Source of the DNA: UBA1783 sp033808805 | GTDB lineage: Bacteria; Bacillota_I; Bacilli_A; Erysipelotrichales; Erysipelotrichaceae | Assembly: GCA_033808805.1 (NCBI GenBank) | Contig: JAPXMY010000006.1 | Location: forward strand, 1 to 64,000 | Direction of reading: 5' to 3' | DNA length: 64,000 nt | Part shown: in pieces, positions 25,942 to 35,808 of the stretch | Layout of the letters: every line of letters begins with the position of its first letter | How positions within the stretch are numbered: the first letter of the stretch is position 1 | Position numbers and translations under genes: made by a program | Notes under the pieces: model-generated | What the model was told of the DNA's origin: nothing | The model's database searches: none | What the model saw: the letters and a program-made list of their open reading frames with translations, nothing else

Positions 25942-26781
25942 ATGATTTATAGAAGTGAAGTAACTGATCTGGACAGGTTGTTTGAAAATGGGACATTTTC
26001 AATTGATAGGTGGAAACATTATATTGAAAATGTTTTTTCAGGTTTATCAGAAGTTGTTATAGAGGATTCAAGTGGTTATAACTTTGAAAAAGACATTCTT
26101 CCTATAATCAATAATGTATATGATAATAAACAGAGAATAAAAAAACTAGAAATTATATTTCATGACCTGCTTAAAGATGTAGATGAAATAATAAAAAAGA
26201 AAACAGGCAGAAATCTTGAATGTGAAATCATTCTGTATCTTGGTTTATGTAATGGTGCCGGATGGGTAATAGAGCATTGTGGCAAAACTCTTATCTTATT
26301 GGGGATAGAGAAAATATTAGAATTAAATCTTGATAAATATGATGAAATGCAGAAACTGATCTTTCATGAACTGGGACATGTGTATCAAAGTCAGTATGGT
26401 ACTTTAAATAAACAATTTGACAGTAAATCTCTTCAACTGCTTTGGCAACTGTATACAGAAGGGATAGCGGTATATTTTGAACAAAGCATTATGGAAGGTA
26501 ACACTTCTAATACTCAAAATTCAAACTTCTGGAAAGAAGGCTTAGAAAAAATACTTCCTCAATTGAAGGAAGATTTTAGAAAAGACCTTGATGTTTTAAA
26601 TGATAGATTTACCCAAAGATATTTTGGTGACTGGGTTTTTTATAACGGTTACTGTGATGCGGGATATTTTCTCGGTGAGAAGTTTGTTAACTATCTCTGT
26701 CTTAAAAAAGAGTTTAACGACATTCTTGATTTGAGTATCGAAGAGATAAGATCTGAATTTAATATTTTTTGTAATCTTTGA
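25942..26781 (+). CDS. Predicted zinc metallopeptidase (HExxH)
   Basis: The 279-residue protein has HELGH at residues 142-146 and a second glutamate at 173 in LYTEGIAVYFEQ, the gluzincin arrangement seen in predicted Zn-dependent proteases of the DUF2268 kind. There is no signal peptide, so it is probably cytoplasmic. It lies 59 bases after the TIR gene on the same strand with its own AGGAGTG binding site and may be co-transcribed, but a functional link is not shown. Confidence 0.75.
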   Translation: MIYRSEVTDLDRLFENGTFSIDRWKHYIENVFSGLSEVVIEDSSGYNFEKDILPIINNVYDNKQRIKKLEIIFHDLLKDVDEIIKKKTGRNLECEIILYLGLCNGAGWVIEHCGKTLILLGIEKILELNLDKYDEMQKLIFHELGHVYQSQYGTLNKQFDSKSLQLLWQLYTEGIAVYFEQSIMEGNTSNTQNSNFWKEGLEKILPQLKEDFRKDLDVLNDRFTQRYFGDWVFYNGYCDAGYFLGEKFVNYLCLKKEFNDILDLSIEEIRSEFNIFCNL

Positions 26782-26790
26782 TTTACAGCT

Positions 26791-27984
26791 CTATTTTGAA
26801 AGAAGATTAAAATTCACCCACATATTTTTACGATATTCTTTAGGGGTAAATCCTGTCAGCTGTTTAAAAATACGATTAAAATGAGAACTTGATGAATAAC
26901 CCAGATAGTCACTGATCAAAGTGATGCTTTTAGAGTCATCCATAAGCAGTTCTTTGGCTTTTTCAATTTTTATCTTATGAATATAATTGTTAAGACTGAT
27001 CCCGGTTTCTTTTTTAAAATTAGTTGATAGATGACTTCGAGACATATACAAAGCCCTGGCAATATCTTCAGTTTTTATTGGTTCTGATAAATGTTTAATA
27101 ATATAGAAGTAGACATCTTTTGAAATTTTAGTCTTGTTTGTTAGTTTTTTAAGATTATTGATTTCTCTGGTATAGGTAAATATCATTTCATAAAACAGAT
27201 AGTTTATATCATCCAGGTTACTGCAGTTTTCACATTTTTGAATAAACAGATCACTTAGTTTAAAAGCTTCATCAACCTTTAAACCACTTTCTATAGCTGC
27301 GCGAGCACTCAGGGTAGTAGTTACTATAAAGGTGTTTTTTCTATGCCTCAATAGATTGTCAGATAGTTTTCCACTTCTTAAAGTTGGTGCCTGTTGTGCC
27401 CATTTTTCCAGCGTTTCTATATCACCATTTCTGACAATATCCAGTATCTGTCTTTCGATATTATAGCCTTTATAAGCGTCAGCTGAACTTGAATTCTGAT
27501 AATAGTTAATCCTTTCTGATGCAGATGATTCTTTAAGATGCAAATCAGAAACACTTAGCTTATCACCATTAAGGATATGATTGATAGTACACATCATCTG
27601 AATCATACTTTCTAAGGGCATGGGAACGATAGCTGAAATGAAATCCGAAAAAGTCTCATAATCCTTATTGGTGATGTTAAGTTGAAAGGCTAAATCACGA
27701 AGTTGTTGATTATCTAAAGGGTTTTCTCTTCCTGGGCCAATAATAATTGCGGTTTCATCAGAATTGATGATTCCATAGTATTCATATCTCTCGGTAAGAA
27801 AGTAGGAAACGTTTTCTTTTCTTTTCAGCAAATCATCAATGTAAAGATCTACTGGGTCAATTAAAAATTCAACAACCGAAAATCTGCTGGTAAGCTGGTT
27901 GTTTTGATATATTCTGATTGGTAATCCAGACATATCTGTCATCTTGCGACAGAGATATTCCAAATCGAAAGTAAGCGTTTTCAT
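26791..27984 (-). CDS. AraC-family regulator of the rhamnoside operon
   Basis: A 397-residue regulator with an uncharacterised N-terminal sensing part and a C-terminal AraC DNA-binding domain with two helix-turn-helix units (SRSHLSTNFKKETGISLNNY; ISDYLGYSSSSHFNRIFKQLTGFTPKEYRKN). It is divergent from the rhamnoside utilisation genes and most likely activates them when rhamnose or a glycoside is present. A promoter TTGTAT, 17 bases, TATATT on its strand ends nine bases before the ATG at 27984. No ribosome binding site is visible, so this transcript may also be nearly leaderless. Confidence 0.87.
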   Translation of the reverse strand: MKTLTFDLEYLCRKMTDMSGLPIRIYQNNQLTSRFSVVEFLIDPVDLYIDDLLKRKENVSYFLTERYEYYGIINSDETAIIIGPGRENPLDNQQLRDLAFQLNITNKDYETFSDFISAIVPMPLESMIQMMCTINHILNGDKLSVSDLHLKESSASERINYYQNSSSADAYKGYNIERQILDIVRNGDIETLEKWAQQAPTLRSGKLSDNLLRHRKNTFIVTTTLSARAAIESGLKVDEAFKLSDLFIQKCENCSNLDDINYLFYEMIFTYTREINNLKKLTNKTKISKDVYFYIIKHLSEPIKTEDIARALYMSRSHLSTNFKKETGISLNNYIHKIKIEKAKELLMDDSKSITLISDYLGYSSSSHFNRIFKQLTGFTPKEYRKNMWVNFNLLSK

Positions 27985-27990
27985 CACAAG

Positions 27991-28019
27991 ACAAATATAT
28001 CAAAAATAAAACAAATATA
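27991..28019. promoter_or_regulatory. Direct-repeat operator between araC-type regulator and its operon
   Basis: ACAAATATA occurs at 27991-27999 and again at 28011-28019, exactly 20 bases (two helical turns) apart. On the minus strand the repeats overlap the -10 and part of the -35 of the regulator promoter; on the plus strand they end ten bases before a TTGACT (28030-28035) preceding the transporter gene. This is the classic layout for an AraC-type protein that autoregulates and activates the divergent operon. Confidence 0.6.
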
Positions 28020-28075
28020 CAAGAAAGTATTGACTTTTATGTTTTATCATATAGATGTAAAAGAGGGATAATAAT

Positions 28076-29545
28076 ATGAAAAAACAATTTTTGAAAAACA
28101 GTATCTTTGAAAAACCGTTTATGAATTCAAGAATAAAAACCGAAGAAATGACGATGAAGGAAAAGATTCTCGGTTATCTGGTTGGTCCTTTTGGAATGTT
28201 GTCATTACAGGCTGTTATTAACCAGTTAGCGGAGCTTTATTATACTGAAATATTTTATATTGATCAGATTTTTGGGGTAGGCACTTATCTGGTTATGTCC
28301 TGGGCTACCAAGATAGTTTCTATTTTGGCGGGACTTCTGGTAGCTTATATTGTTGAACGTAGCAGTTCATCACAGGGAAAGATCAGGCCTTTCGTTTTAA
28401 TCGGTCAACTCTTGTGTGCTTTTTCTGGTTTCTTTATGTTTGCGATTCCAGAAATTGGACAGGTTGGAAAACTGATCTGGGTGTATATTTTTAACATTTT
28501 ATACAATGGCTTTGGTATAACGATGTTTTTGTTAAGGAAGAATATGATTACCCTGGCTACCAGAAATCAGAACGACCGCAATCAGATTAACCTGTTTGAC
28601 AGGGTTTCGAACTTCATGCTGGTAGGGGTAGCTGTGACTATGGTTGTTGGCTCAATTCTTTATTACACCATGTTACATGGTTATCCAAAAGAAAACTGGC
28701 TTTTAATTATTGGTATTATAGCTTTAATCAGTATCCCGCTATCTTTAATCAACTATTTCTACACTAAAGAAAGAGTGACTTTGGAAGCCGAGGATATTGA
28801 AGGAGCCATCTATAACAAAGAACATGGTACCGACTGGAAGAAGTTTTTAGATTTATTTAAGTGTAGATATTGGAACATGGCTTTTATTATTACAACTTTA
28901 AATTTAATTTTGGCCAATCTGCAAGGATATAATCTCAACACCAATTTCTGTACAGTAATTTTAGGAGCCAATGCCCAAAATAATTACAATCTGATTTTTA
29001 CGGTCGCCTCAGGATTACCGATGGGAATTGGTATTTTGATTATCTATCCTTTAAGCAAGAAGTTTACTGTTCGCAAAACTACGATGGCATTTTCACTTAT
29101 TTCTGTTGTTGGCTGTATAATGGGACTTTTCTTTAAAGATAATTTTATCGGTGCAGTTATTTCCTACTTTATTTTTAATGTTGGAACTTTAGCCAGCGTC
29201 TATGTTTTAGATGCTCTGCTTTTATCGGCCAATGATGAAGTAGAATATAAGTTTCACTTTAGACCAGAGGGAACAGTTGCTCTGGCTGTAACTACTGCCA
29301 TTGCGACAATAATTTCTGGGGCCTTTGCCGGTGTCTATGAAACAGGATTGAGTTATTTTGGCTATCAGGCTCATCTGGGAGTAAATCAGCCGGCAGGAGT
29401 TGTTAACTGGCTGTATTTTGTCAGATATATTGTACCGATTATTCATTTTCTAGTTATATCTGTAGTTTTATATTTTATGGACTTAGAAGAAAAACTGCCA
29501 CAGATGCAGAAGGAAATCCGTGCTAGAAAAAATGTTGAGAATTAA
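28076..29545 (+). CDS. GPH-family (MFS) glycoside transporter
   Basis: The 489-residue, 12-helix protein has the glycoside-pentoside-hexuronide cation symporter pattern: GPFGMLSLQAVINQLAELYYTEIF, SSSQGKIRPFVLIGQL (the short charged loop between helices 2 and 3) and RPEGTVALAVTTAIATIISG. As first gene of the operon it should import the rhamnosylated substrate intact, since the downstream glycosidases have no signal peptides. The ATG follows AGAGGGATAATA. Confidence 0.87.
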   Translation: MKKQFLKNSIFEKPFMNSRIKTEEMTMKEKILGYLVGPFGMLSLQAVINQLAELYYTEIFYIDQIFGVGTYLVMSWATKIVSILAGLLVAYIVERSSSSQGKIRPFVLIGQLLCAFSGFFMFAIPEIGQVGKLIWVYIFNILYNGFGITMFLLRKNMITLATRNQNDRNQINLFDRVSNFMLVGVAVTMVVGSILYYTMLHGYPKENWLLIIGIIALISIPLSLINYFYTKERVTLEAEDIEGAIYNKEHGTDWKKFLDLFKCRYWNMAFIITTLNLILANLQGYNLNTNFCTVILGANAQNNYNLIFTVASGLPMGIGILIIYPLSKKFTVRKTTMAFSLISVVGCIMGLFFKDNFIGAVISYFIFNVGTLASVYVLDALLLSANDEVEYKFHFRPEGTVALAVTTAIATIISGAFAGVYETGLSYFGYQAHLGVNQPAGVVNWLYFVRYIVPIIHFLVISVVLYFMDLEEKLPQMQKEIRARKNVEN

Positions 29546-29565
29546 AAAATACAGGTGATTGTAAG

Positions 29566-32124
29566 ATGAAAGCGATAAGACTGAAAACAGAACATCTGAC
29601 TAATCCAATTGGTATCAATATTCTTTCACCACGTCTTTTCTGGAATGTCGAAGATTGTATCAAACAAAAAGCTTTTCAGCTGGTTGCTGAAGATGAAAGT
29701 GGCAAATTGCTTGTTGATACAGGAAAAGTGCATAGTTCTTCAATGAAATATTGCTGGAATAAGAAGCCGGTAAACTACTGCAGCAGGGTTAACTGGAAAG
29801 TAAGGGTATTTGATGAAAATGACAATGCTTCAGAGTATGCCGAAGCATATTTTGAGACCGGTTTACTAGAAAATAAGAAATGGCCAGCCAAATGGATTAC
29901 TGGCAACTATAAAATCAGCAAGAAAAATCGTTATCCTGTTGATTGTTTTAAAAAAGAATTTGAATGTGACAAATTAAAAAAGGCCAGACTATATATCACT
30001 GCCTGTGGACTGTATGAGGCAAGTATCAATGGTATTAAGGTTGGCGATGCCGTAATGACTCCAGGTATAACCGATTACCGTAAAAAAATACACTATCAGA
30101 CATATGATGTTTTTGATTATCTTAAAGAAGGAAAAAATGTTATCGAGCTATTGCTGGCGGATGGCTGGTATCGAGGCTCAGTTGGTTCCTGGGGTTTAAG
30201 AAATCAATATGGCAAAGAAACAAAAATACTGGCGCAGCTGGTGATAGAGTATAATGATGGTAGAAAAGAAACAGTTATTACAGATAAAAGCTGGAGCTGG
30301 TCTAATGATGGCAGCATTCGCTTGGCGGATAACAAAGATGGAGAAATTGTTGATGCCAATATGAAGCCTTCATATAATGGTTATGCTAAAGAGACAAACC
30401 ATAATGTTATCCCAACATCTTCCAACAATGTTTTAGTAAAAGAGCACGAGAATTTTAAACCAAAGCTGATTATTACCCCAAAGGGGAAAAAGGTTTTAGA
30501 TTTTTCTCAAAATATGGCCGGATATATCAGTTTTAAAATTAATGCCAAAGCGGGACAGACAATATATCTGCGTTTTGGAGAGATGCTGGATTTTGATGGT
30601 GAGTTTACTCAAAGAAATATCCAATTGAAAATGAAAAACAAAATAACCCCTTTACAGGAAATCAAATATATCTGCAAGGAAGGGATAAATGAATATAAGA
30701 GTAGATTTACGATTTTTGGGTTTCAATATGTTTTAGTAGAAACGGAAGTGGAATTTGAGCCTGAAGATTTTACTTCTATTGCTGTATACAGTGATATCCA
30801 GCAGACAGGCTGGTTTGACAGTTCTAATAAGCTGTTGAATCAATTTGTCCAGGCGACTATCTGGAGTGCTAAAAGTAACAGTAATGATCTTCCGACTGAT
30901 TGTCCAACCAGAGAAAGACATGGTTGGACTGGAGATGCTCAGATTTTCTGCAATACCGCTTCATATTTATTTGATTATCGAACCTTTGGGGAAAAGTTTA
31001 TTAAAGATATGTATCAGTGGCAGAGAAAAGATGGCTGTTTACCACATATAGTTCCTGATGGCGGAGCGGACTTCTATATGTATGCGATGAATGGTTCAAG
31101 TGGCTGGGCTGATGCGGGAATAATCATTCCTTACGTATTGTATAATAAATATCATGATGAAGAAATTTTAAAAAGATATATCAAAGGAATGAGAAAATAT
31201 GCCAGATTCGTTCAAAAAAGAGTAGGCAGCTTTTATCCAACCGCTAAGAAGCTTAACCTTGATAGAGAAGAAAAAAGATATCTCAACAATGCTGGTCAGC
31301 ACTATGGGGAGTGGGCTGAACCAGAAGATGTCCATAAGATGCATTGGAAAGATTGTGTCATTACTCATCCTGAAACAGCCACAGCCTATACAATTTATAT
31401 TATGGATTTGATGAGTGAAATTGAAACAATCCTGGGCAATGATAAAAAAGCAGAGGGCTATAAAAGTTTTGGAAATAAATGTCGTAAGTCATATCAAACT
31501 TTAAGAGAAAAATGTCCAGAATATAGCTTAGATACCGATAGACAAGCCAGACTTGTCAGACCGCTGTATTTTGATCTGTTAAATGAGAAACAAAAAGAAT
31601 ATGCTAAAAAAAGACTGATTGAAGCCTTAGATAATTACAACTGGCGACTGGCAACGGGATTTTTATCAACCCCACTTATCCTATATGTGCTGGAAACAAT
31701 TGATAAGGAATATGCCTATAGACTGTTAGAAAATGAACAGCTGCCAGGCTGGCTGTCAATGCCAAAACATAAAGCGACAACTATCTGGGAAGCCTGGGAA
31801 GGTAATGCCAATACCAATGTCGGGCTCTGTTCTTTAAACCATTATTCTAAAGGAGCTGTCTGCAGCTGGCTGTTTGAGTCGATGTGTGGCATTAATATTG
31901 CTTATGAAAATAGTTTTGTGATTAATCCTGTTCCCGGAGGAAATTTCAAGTATGCCAGTGCTCAGTATCAGAGTATTTATGGACTGGTGAAATCAGGCTG
32001 GGAGAAAACGGAAAATGGTTATAAATATACTGTTGAAATACCAGCTAACTGTACAGCCAGAATAATTCTTCCTTCTGGCAAGACATATACTCAACAGGCA
32101 GGAAAGACAATTTATGAAGAATGA
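29566..32124 (+). CDS. Alpha-L-rhamnosidase, GH78
   Basis: The 852-residue enzyme has N-terminal beta domains with family motifs (NPIGINILSPRLFWNV, FETGLLENKKWPAKWI), the DGWYRGSVGSWG region, and the GH78 (alpha/alpha)6 catalytic core with DLPTDCPTRERHGWTGDAQIF near residue 440 and the terminal TTIWEAWEGNAN. It removes terminal L-rhamnose. There is no signal peptide, so it is cytoplasmic and acts on glycosides brought in by the transporter. Confidence 0.95.
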   Translation: MKAIRLKTEHLTNPIGINILSPRLFWNVEDCIKQKAFQLVAEDESGKLLVDTGKVHSSSMKYCWNKKPVNYCSRVNWKVRVFDENDNASEYAEAYFETGLLENKKWPAKWITGNYKISKKNRYPVDCFKKEFECDKLKKARLYITACGLYEASINGIKVGDAVMTPGITDYRKKIHYQTYDVFDYLKEGKNVIELLLADGWYRGSVGSWGLRNQYGKETKILAQLVIEYNDGRKETVITDKSWSWSNDGSIRLADNKDGEIVDANMKPSYNGYAKETNHNVIPTSSNNVLVKEHENFKPKLIITPKGKKVLDFSQNMAGYISFKINAKAGQTIYLRFGEMLDFDGEFTQRNIQLKMKNKITPLQEIKYICKEGINEYKSRFTIFGFQYVLVETEVEFEPEDFTSIAVYSDIQQTGWFDSSNKLLNQFVQATIWSAKSNSNDLPTDCPTRERHGWTGDAQIFCNTASYLFDYRTFGEKFIKDMYQWQRKDGCLPHIVPDGGADFYMYAMNGSSGWADAGIIIPYVLYNKYHDEEILKRYIKGMRKYARFVQKRVGSFYPTAKKLNLDREEKRYLNNAGQHYGEWAEPEDVHKMHWKDCVITHPETATAYTIYIMDLMSEIETILGNDKKAEGYKSFGNKCRKSYQTLREKCPEYSLDTDRQARLVRPLYFDLLNEKQKEYAKKRLIEALDNYNWRLATGFLSTPLILYVLETIDKEYAYRLLENEQLPGWLSMPKHKATTIWEAWEGNANTNVGLCSLNHYSKGAVCSWLFESMCGINIAYENSFVINPVPGGNFKYASAQYQSIYGLVKSGWEKTENGYKYTVEIPANCTARIILPSGKTYTQQAGKTIYEE

Positions 32125-32159
32125 TCAAATAAGCTTTATTTGAAGAAAGGATAAATAGT

Positions 32160-34511
32160 ATGAAGATAAAAGAAATTATCGCTAAAATGACCTTACAGGA
32201 GAAAATTCAATTATGTGTAGGCAAATCTTTTTGGCAGACCAAAGAATTCGAGAAATATGGTATTCCATCCTTCTTTATGTGTGATGGTCCTGCAGGGCTT
32301 AGAAAACAGCAGCTGGGAAAAAATACTGATATGCTGGGTATCAATGATTCTGTTGCGGCAACCTGTTTTCCATCAGCAGTATCAACCGCCAATACCTTCA
32401 ACAGAGAGCTGCTTTATCAGATGGGAAAGGCTATCGGTGAGGAAGCCCGTGATCAGGATGTAGCATTAGTACTGGGACCAGGAGTAAATATTAAAAGAAA
32501 TCCACTGTGTGGAAGAAACTTTGAATATTTTAGTGAAGATCCACTGCAAACGGGTATTTTGGCTGCAGAGTTTGTCAAAGGTCTGCAATCACAGGGTATT
32601 GGCTGTTCGCTAAAGCATTTTGCCTGCAATTCACAGGAAACAAGTCGTTTACTTTCCGACAGTGTCATTGATGAAAGAGCATTAAGAGAAATCTATCTTA
32701 AGGCTTTTGAAATCGTGGTGAAAAAAGCTGATCCAGCTACAGTAATGAGTGCCTACAACAAGATCAATGGTGTTTACTGCAGTGACAATAAAAAACTGTT
32801 AAATGATGTTTTAAGAGAACAGTGGGGTTTTAATGGTCTGGTTGTAACAGACTGGGGCGGCATGAATGATCGTATTAAAGCCTTTACTGCCGGCAATGAT
32901 CTGATGATGCCAGGAGGCAGTGACTATATGGAAAAAGATGTCTTAGAAGCTGTCAAAAAAGGGTTGTTAGAAGAAGCATATATTGATAAGTGCGCTGAAA
33001 GAATCATAAAAATGGCTTTAAGGGCACAAGAGCTGTTTAAAGAGAAATATAAGGCTGATTACAGTAAAAATCATCAGCTGGCAGTTAAGATTGCCGAAGA
33101 AGGAGCGGTGCTACTTAAAAATGAGGATGACATTTTACCATTGAAAGAAGATAAAAAGATTCTTATTGTCGGTGATATGGCTAAAGATGTTCGCTATCAG
33201 GGTTCTGGAAGCAGTCATGTCAATCCGACAAACTTAGAACATCCAATTGCTTATCTGAGTTCTTATGATTATGCTCAGGGCTGTGATGTCAATGGTGATA
33301 CAACACCAGAACTTCTATCTGATTTAGAAAATAAAACCAAAAAGGCTGATGCGGTAGTCGTTTTTGCCGGATTACCTAGTAAATATGAATCAGAAGGCTT
33401 TGATAGAAAACATATGAGAATGCCAGAAGGCCATAATGAAATGATTGAAACCGCTGCTAAGGCTAACAAGAACACCGCAGTAATACTTTTCTGTGGCAGT
33501 GCAGTAGAATGCCCTTGGCAAGATAAGGTTAAGGGAATCCTTTATATGGGCCTTCCAGGACAGGGGGCAGGACAGGCTTGTTATAACCTGTTATTTGCTA
33601 AGGCTAATCCTTCGGGAAAATTGTCAGAAAGCTGGCCATATAAGTACAGTGATGTTATCTCATCTGAGTATTATGCTGAAAGTAGAGATGCCCTGTATTT
33701 AGAAAGTATATATGTCGGCTATCGTTATTATGATAAGGCTGAGGTTGAAGTCAGCTGGCCTTATGGCTATGGTTTAAGTTACAGCAGTTTTAAACTTGAT
33801 GAGTTTGAACTAGCTGAAAATAAAGTTACAGTTAAAGTCAGCAATACTGGAAAATATGCTGGCAGTGAAGTGGTACAGTTTTATATTGGCCAAAACAATC
33901 CTGCACTGCATAGACCGGTAAGAGAACTTAAACATTTTGAAAAAATAAGCTTAAATCCTGGTGAAACAAAGGAAGTTACTTTTGAATTAAATGATGAAGA
34001 TTTTGCAGTGTGGGATGATGCATTTAAAAAGGTTACAGGCAGCTATCGTCTTGAAATTGCCACATCAAGCCGTGACATCTGTTTCTATAAGGACATTGAT
34101 GTTAATGGTGAAGAAGTAAATGTTCCAGACTGGCAAAAGGATAGCTGGTATGAAAACTGTCAAGGAAAGATTACTCAAGAAGAGTGGCAGAAGATGCTAG
34201 GTAGAAAGTATGTTCCGGTTAAACTTGTCAAGGGACAGTTTACAATGGATAATTCCGTTATGGAAATGAAGGATCATTCTTTGATAATGAAGATTATGTA
34301 TAAGGCTGTAGAAAAAGTCATTTCTAAAGGCTTTGATGGAAAAATTGATTATGATAATCCTGATTTTGTAATGCTGATGAATTCCAGCGCTGGAGCCCCT
34401 TTAAGATCAATGCAGATTAGCGGTGGCATTAAAGGAGGAGTCTTCAAGGGGCTGGTGGAAATGGCTAATGGTCACTTTATTAAAGGTCTTATCAAGATGA
34501 TAAAAGGTTAA
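32160..34511 (+). CDS. Beta-glucosidase-like enzyme, GH3
   Basis: The 783-residue protein shows the GH3 order: N-terminal TIM barrel with GPGVNIKRNPLCGRNFEYFSEDP, GCSLKHFACNSQE and the nucleophile aspartate in VVTDWGGMND (about residue 231), the alpha/beta sandwich (GSGSSHVNP, YESEGFDR), and the fibronectin-like C-terminal domain (SNTGKYAGSEVVQFYI). No signal peptide. Next to a rhamnosidase it probably cleaves the glucose left after rhamnose removal, as with rutinose-type disaccharides. Confidence 0.93.
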   Translation: MKIKEIIAKMTLQEKIQLCVGKSFWQTKEFEKYGIPSFFMCDGPAGLRKQQLGKNTDMLGINDSVAATCFPSAVSTANTFNRELLYQMGKAIGEEARDQDVALVLGPGVNIKRNPLCGRNFEYFSEDPLQTGILAAEFVKGLQSQGIGCSLKHFACNSQETSRLLSDSVIDERALREIYLKAFEIVVKKADPATVMSAYNKINGVYCSDNKKLLNDVLREQWGFNGLVVTDWGGMNDRIKAFTAGNDLMMPGGSDYMEKDVLEAVKKGLLEEAYIDKCAERIIKMALRAQELFKEKYKADYSKNHQLAVKIAEEGAVLLKNEDDILPLKEDKKILIVGDMAKDVRYQGSGSSHVNPTNLEHPIAYLSSYDYAQGCDVNGDTTPELLSDLENKTKKADAVVVFAGLPSKYESEGFDRKHMRMPEGHNEMIETAAKANKNTAVILFCGSAVECPWQDKVKGILYMGLPGQGAGQACYNLLFAKANPSGKLSESWPYKYSDVISSEYYAESRDALYLESIYVGYRYYDKAEVEVSWPYGYGLSYSSFKLDEFELAENKVTVKVSNTGKYAGSEVVQFYIGQNNPALHRPVRELKHFEKISLNPGETKEVTFELNDEDFAVWDDAFKKVTGSYRLEIATSSRDICFYKDIDVNGEEVNVPDWQKDSWYENCQGKITQEEWQKMLGRKYVPVKLVKGQFTMDNSVMEMKDHSLIMKIMYKAVEKVISKGFDGKIDYDNPDFVMLMNSSAGAPLRSMQISGGIKGGVFKGLVEMANGHFIKGLIKMIKG

Positions 34512-34548
34512 AGGTAAAATACGATTAAAGAAGAGTGAGGAGACATTT

Positions 34549-35802
34549 ATGAGTAGATACAATGAAGCTAAAGAAAGATATGCCAAACTGGGAGTTGATG
34601 TAGAAAAGGCGATTGAAACATTAAAAAATGTTTCTGTCAGTTTACATTGCTGGCAGGGAGACGATGTGCGTGGTTTTGATACTGATCCAGATAAACCATT
34701 AACAGGAGGAATTCAGACTACCGGAAATTATCCAGGTAGAGCAGGCAGTTATCAGCAGCTGATGGATGATATTGATGTAGTTTTAAAGTTGATTCCTGGA
34801 AAACCAAAGATGAATCTTCATGCTTCTTATGCTATTTTTGAAGCTGGCAATTGGGCAGATCGAGATAAACTGCAGCCAGAGCATTTTGATAAATGGGTAG
34901 AATTCTGTAAGGAAAGAAAACTGGGGTGTGATTTTAATCCGACATTCTTTTCGCATGAAAAGTGTGATCCACTGACTCTTTCTTCAGCTGATGAACAGAC
35001 AAGAAAATTCTGGATTGAGCATGGTAAGGCCTGTATTCGAATTTCTAATTATCTATCTGAGCAGTTAGATGATGTCTGCATCATGAATATCTGGACTGGA
35101 GATGGTTTTAAGGATGTTCCTGGTGATAGACTTGGACCAAGAGTTCGTTACAGGGAAAGTTTGGATGAAATATTAAAAGAACCTTATGATTTTAATAAAG
35201 TAAAGCCTTGTATTGAATCAAAAGTTTTTGGAATCGGTGTGGAAGCCTATACTGCCGGTTCAGCGGAGTTTGCCTTAAGCTATGCTGCTTTTAATAGAGA
35301 TAAGTGCATTCCTTTAATGGATAATGGCCATTATCATCCAACAGAAGTAGTATCGGATAAGATACCAGCACTGCTGACTTTCTTTGATGAGATTGCTTTG
35401 CATATTACCAGACCAATCAGATGGGACAGTGATCATGTGGTGCTTTTTGATGATGAAACAAAAGAAATTGCCAGGGAAATAGTCAGATGTGGTATCAATA
35501 GAGTAAATATCGCTTTAGATTATTTTGATGCTTCGATCAATAGAGTGGCTGCCTGGGTTATGGGTTATCGAAATGTACAGAAAGCTTTATTATATAGTCT
35601 GCTTCAGCCTGTAGAAGAGTTAAAAAAACTTCAGGATGAGCAAAATTTTACCAAACTGCTGGTTGTTCAGGAAGAGTTGAAGACCATGCCTTTTAGTGAA
35701 ATCTGGGATGAGTATTGTGTTAGATGTGATAAGCCAAAAGATGGTCAGTGGTATCAGGAAATTGAAAAATATGAAAGAGATGTTCTTTCAAAAAGAACTT
35801 AG
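34549..35802 (+). CDS. rhaA: L-rhamnose isomerase
   Basis: The 417-residue protein matches RhaA in length and motifs: SLHCWQGDDVRGFD, TTGNYPGRAG, NLHASYAIFE, GCDFNPTFFSHEK, IWTGDGFKDVPGDRLGPR and the metal-site region MDNGHYHPTEVVSDKIPALL. It converts L-rhamnose to L-rhamnulose. The start follows GAGGAGAC. Confidence 0.97.
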   Translation: MSRYNEAKERYAKLGVDVEKAIETLKNVSVSLHCWQGDDVRGFDTDPDKPLTGGIQTTGNYPGRAGSYQQLMDDIDVVLKLIPGKPKMNLHASYAIFEAGNWADRDKLQPEHFDKWVEFCKERKLGCDFNPTFFSHEKCDPLTLSSADEQTRKFWIEHGKACIRISNYLSEQLDDVCIMNIWTGDGFKDVPGDRLGPRVRYRESLDEILKEPYDFNKVKPCIESKVFGIGVEAYTAGSAEFALSYAAFNRDKCIPLMDNGHYHPTEVVSDKIPALLTFFDEIALHITRPIRWDSDHVVLFDDETKEIAREIVRCGINRVNIALDYFDASINRVAAWVMGYRNVQKALLYSLLQPVEELKKLQDEQNFTKLLVVQEELKTMPFSEIWDEYCVRCDKPKDGQWYQEIEKYERDVLSKRT

Positions 35803-35808
35803 AAGAAG

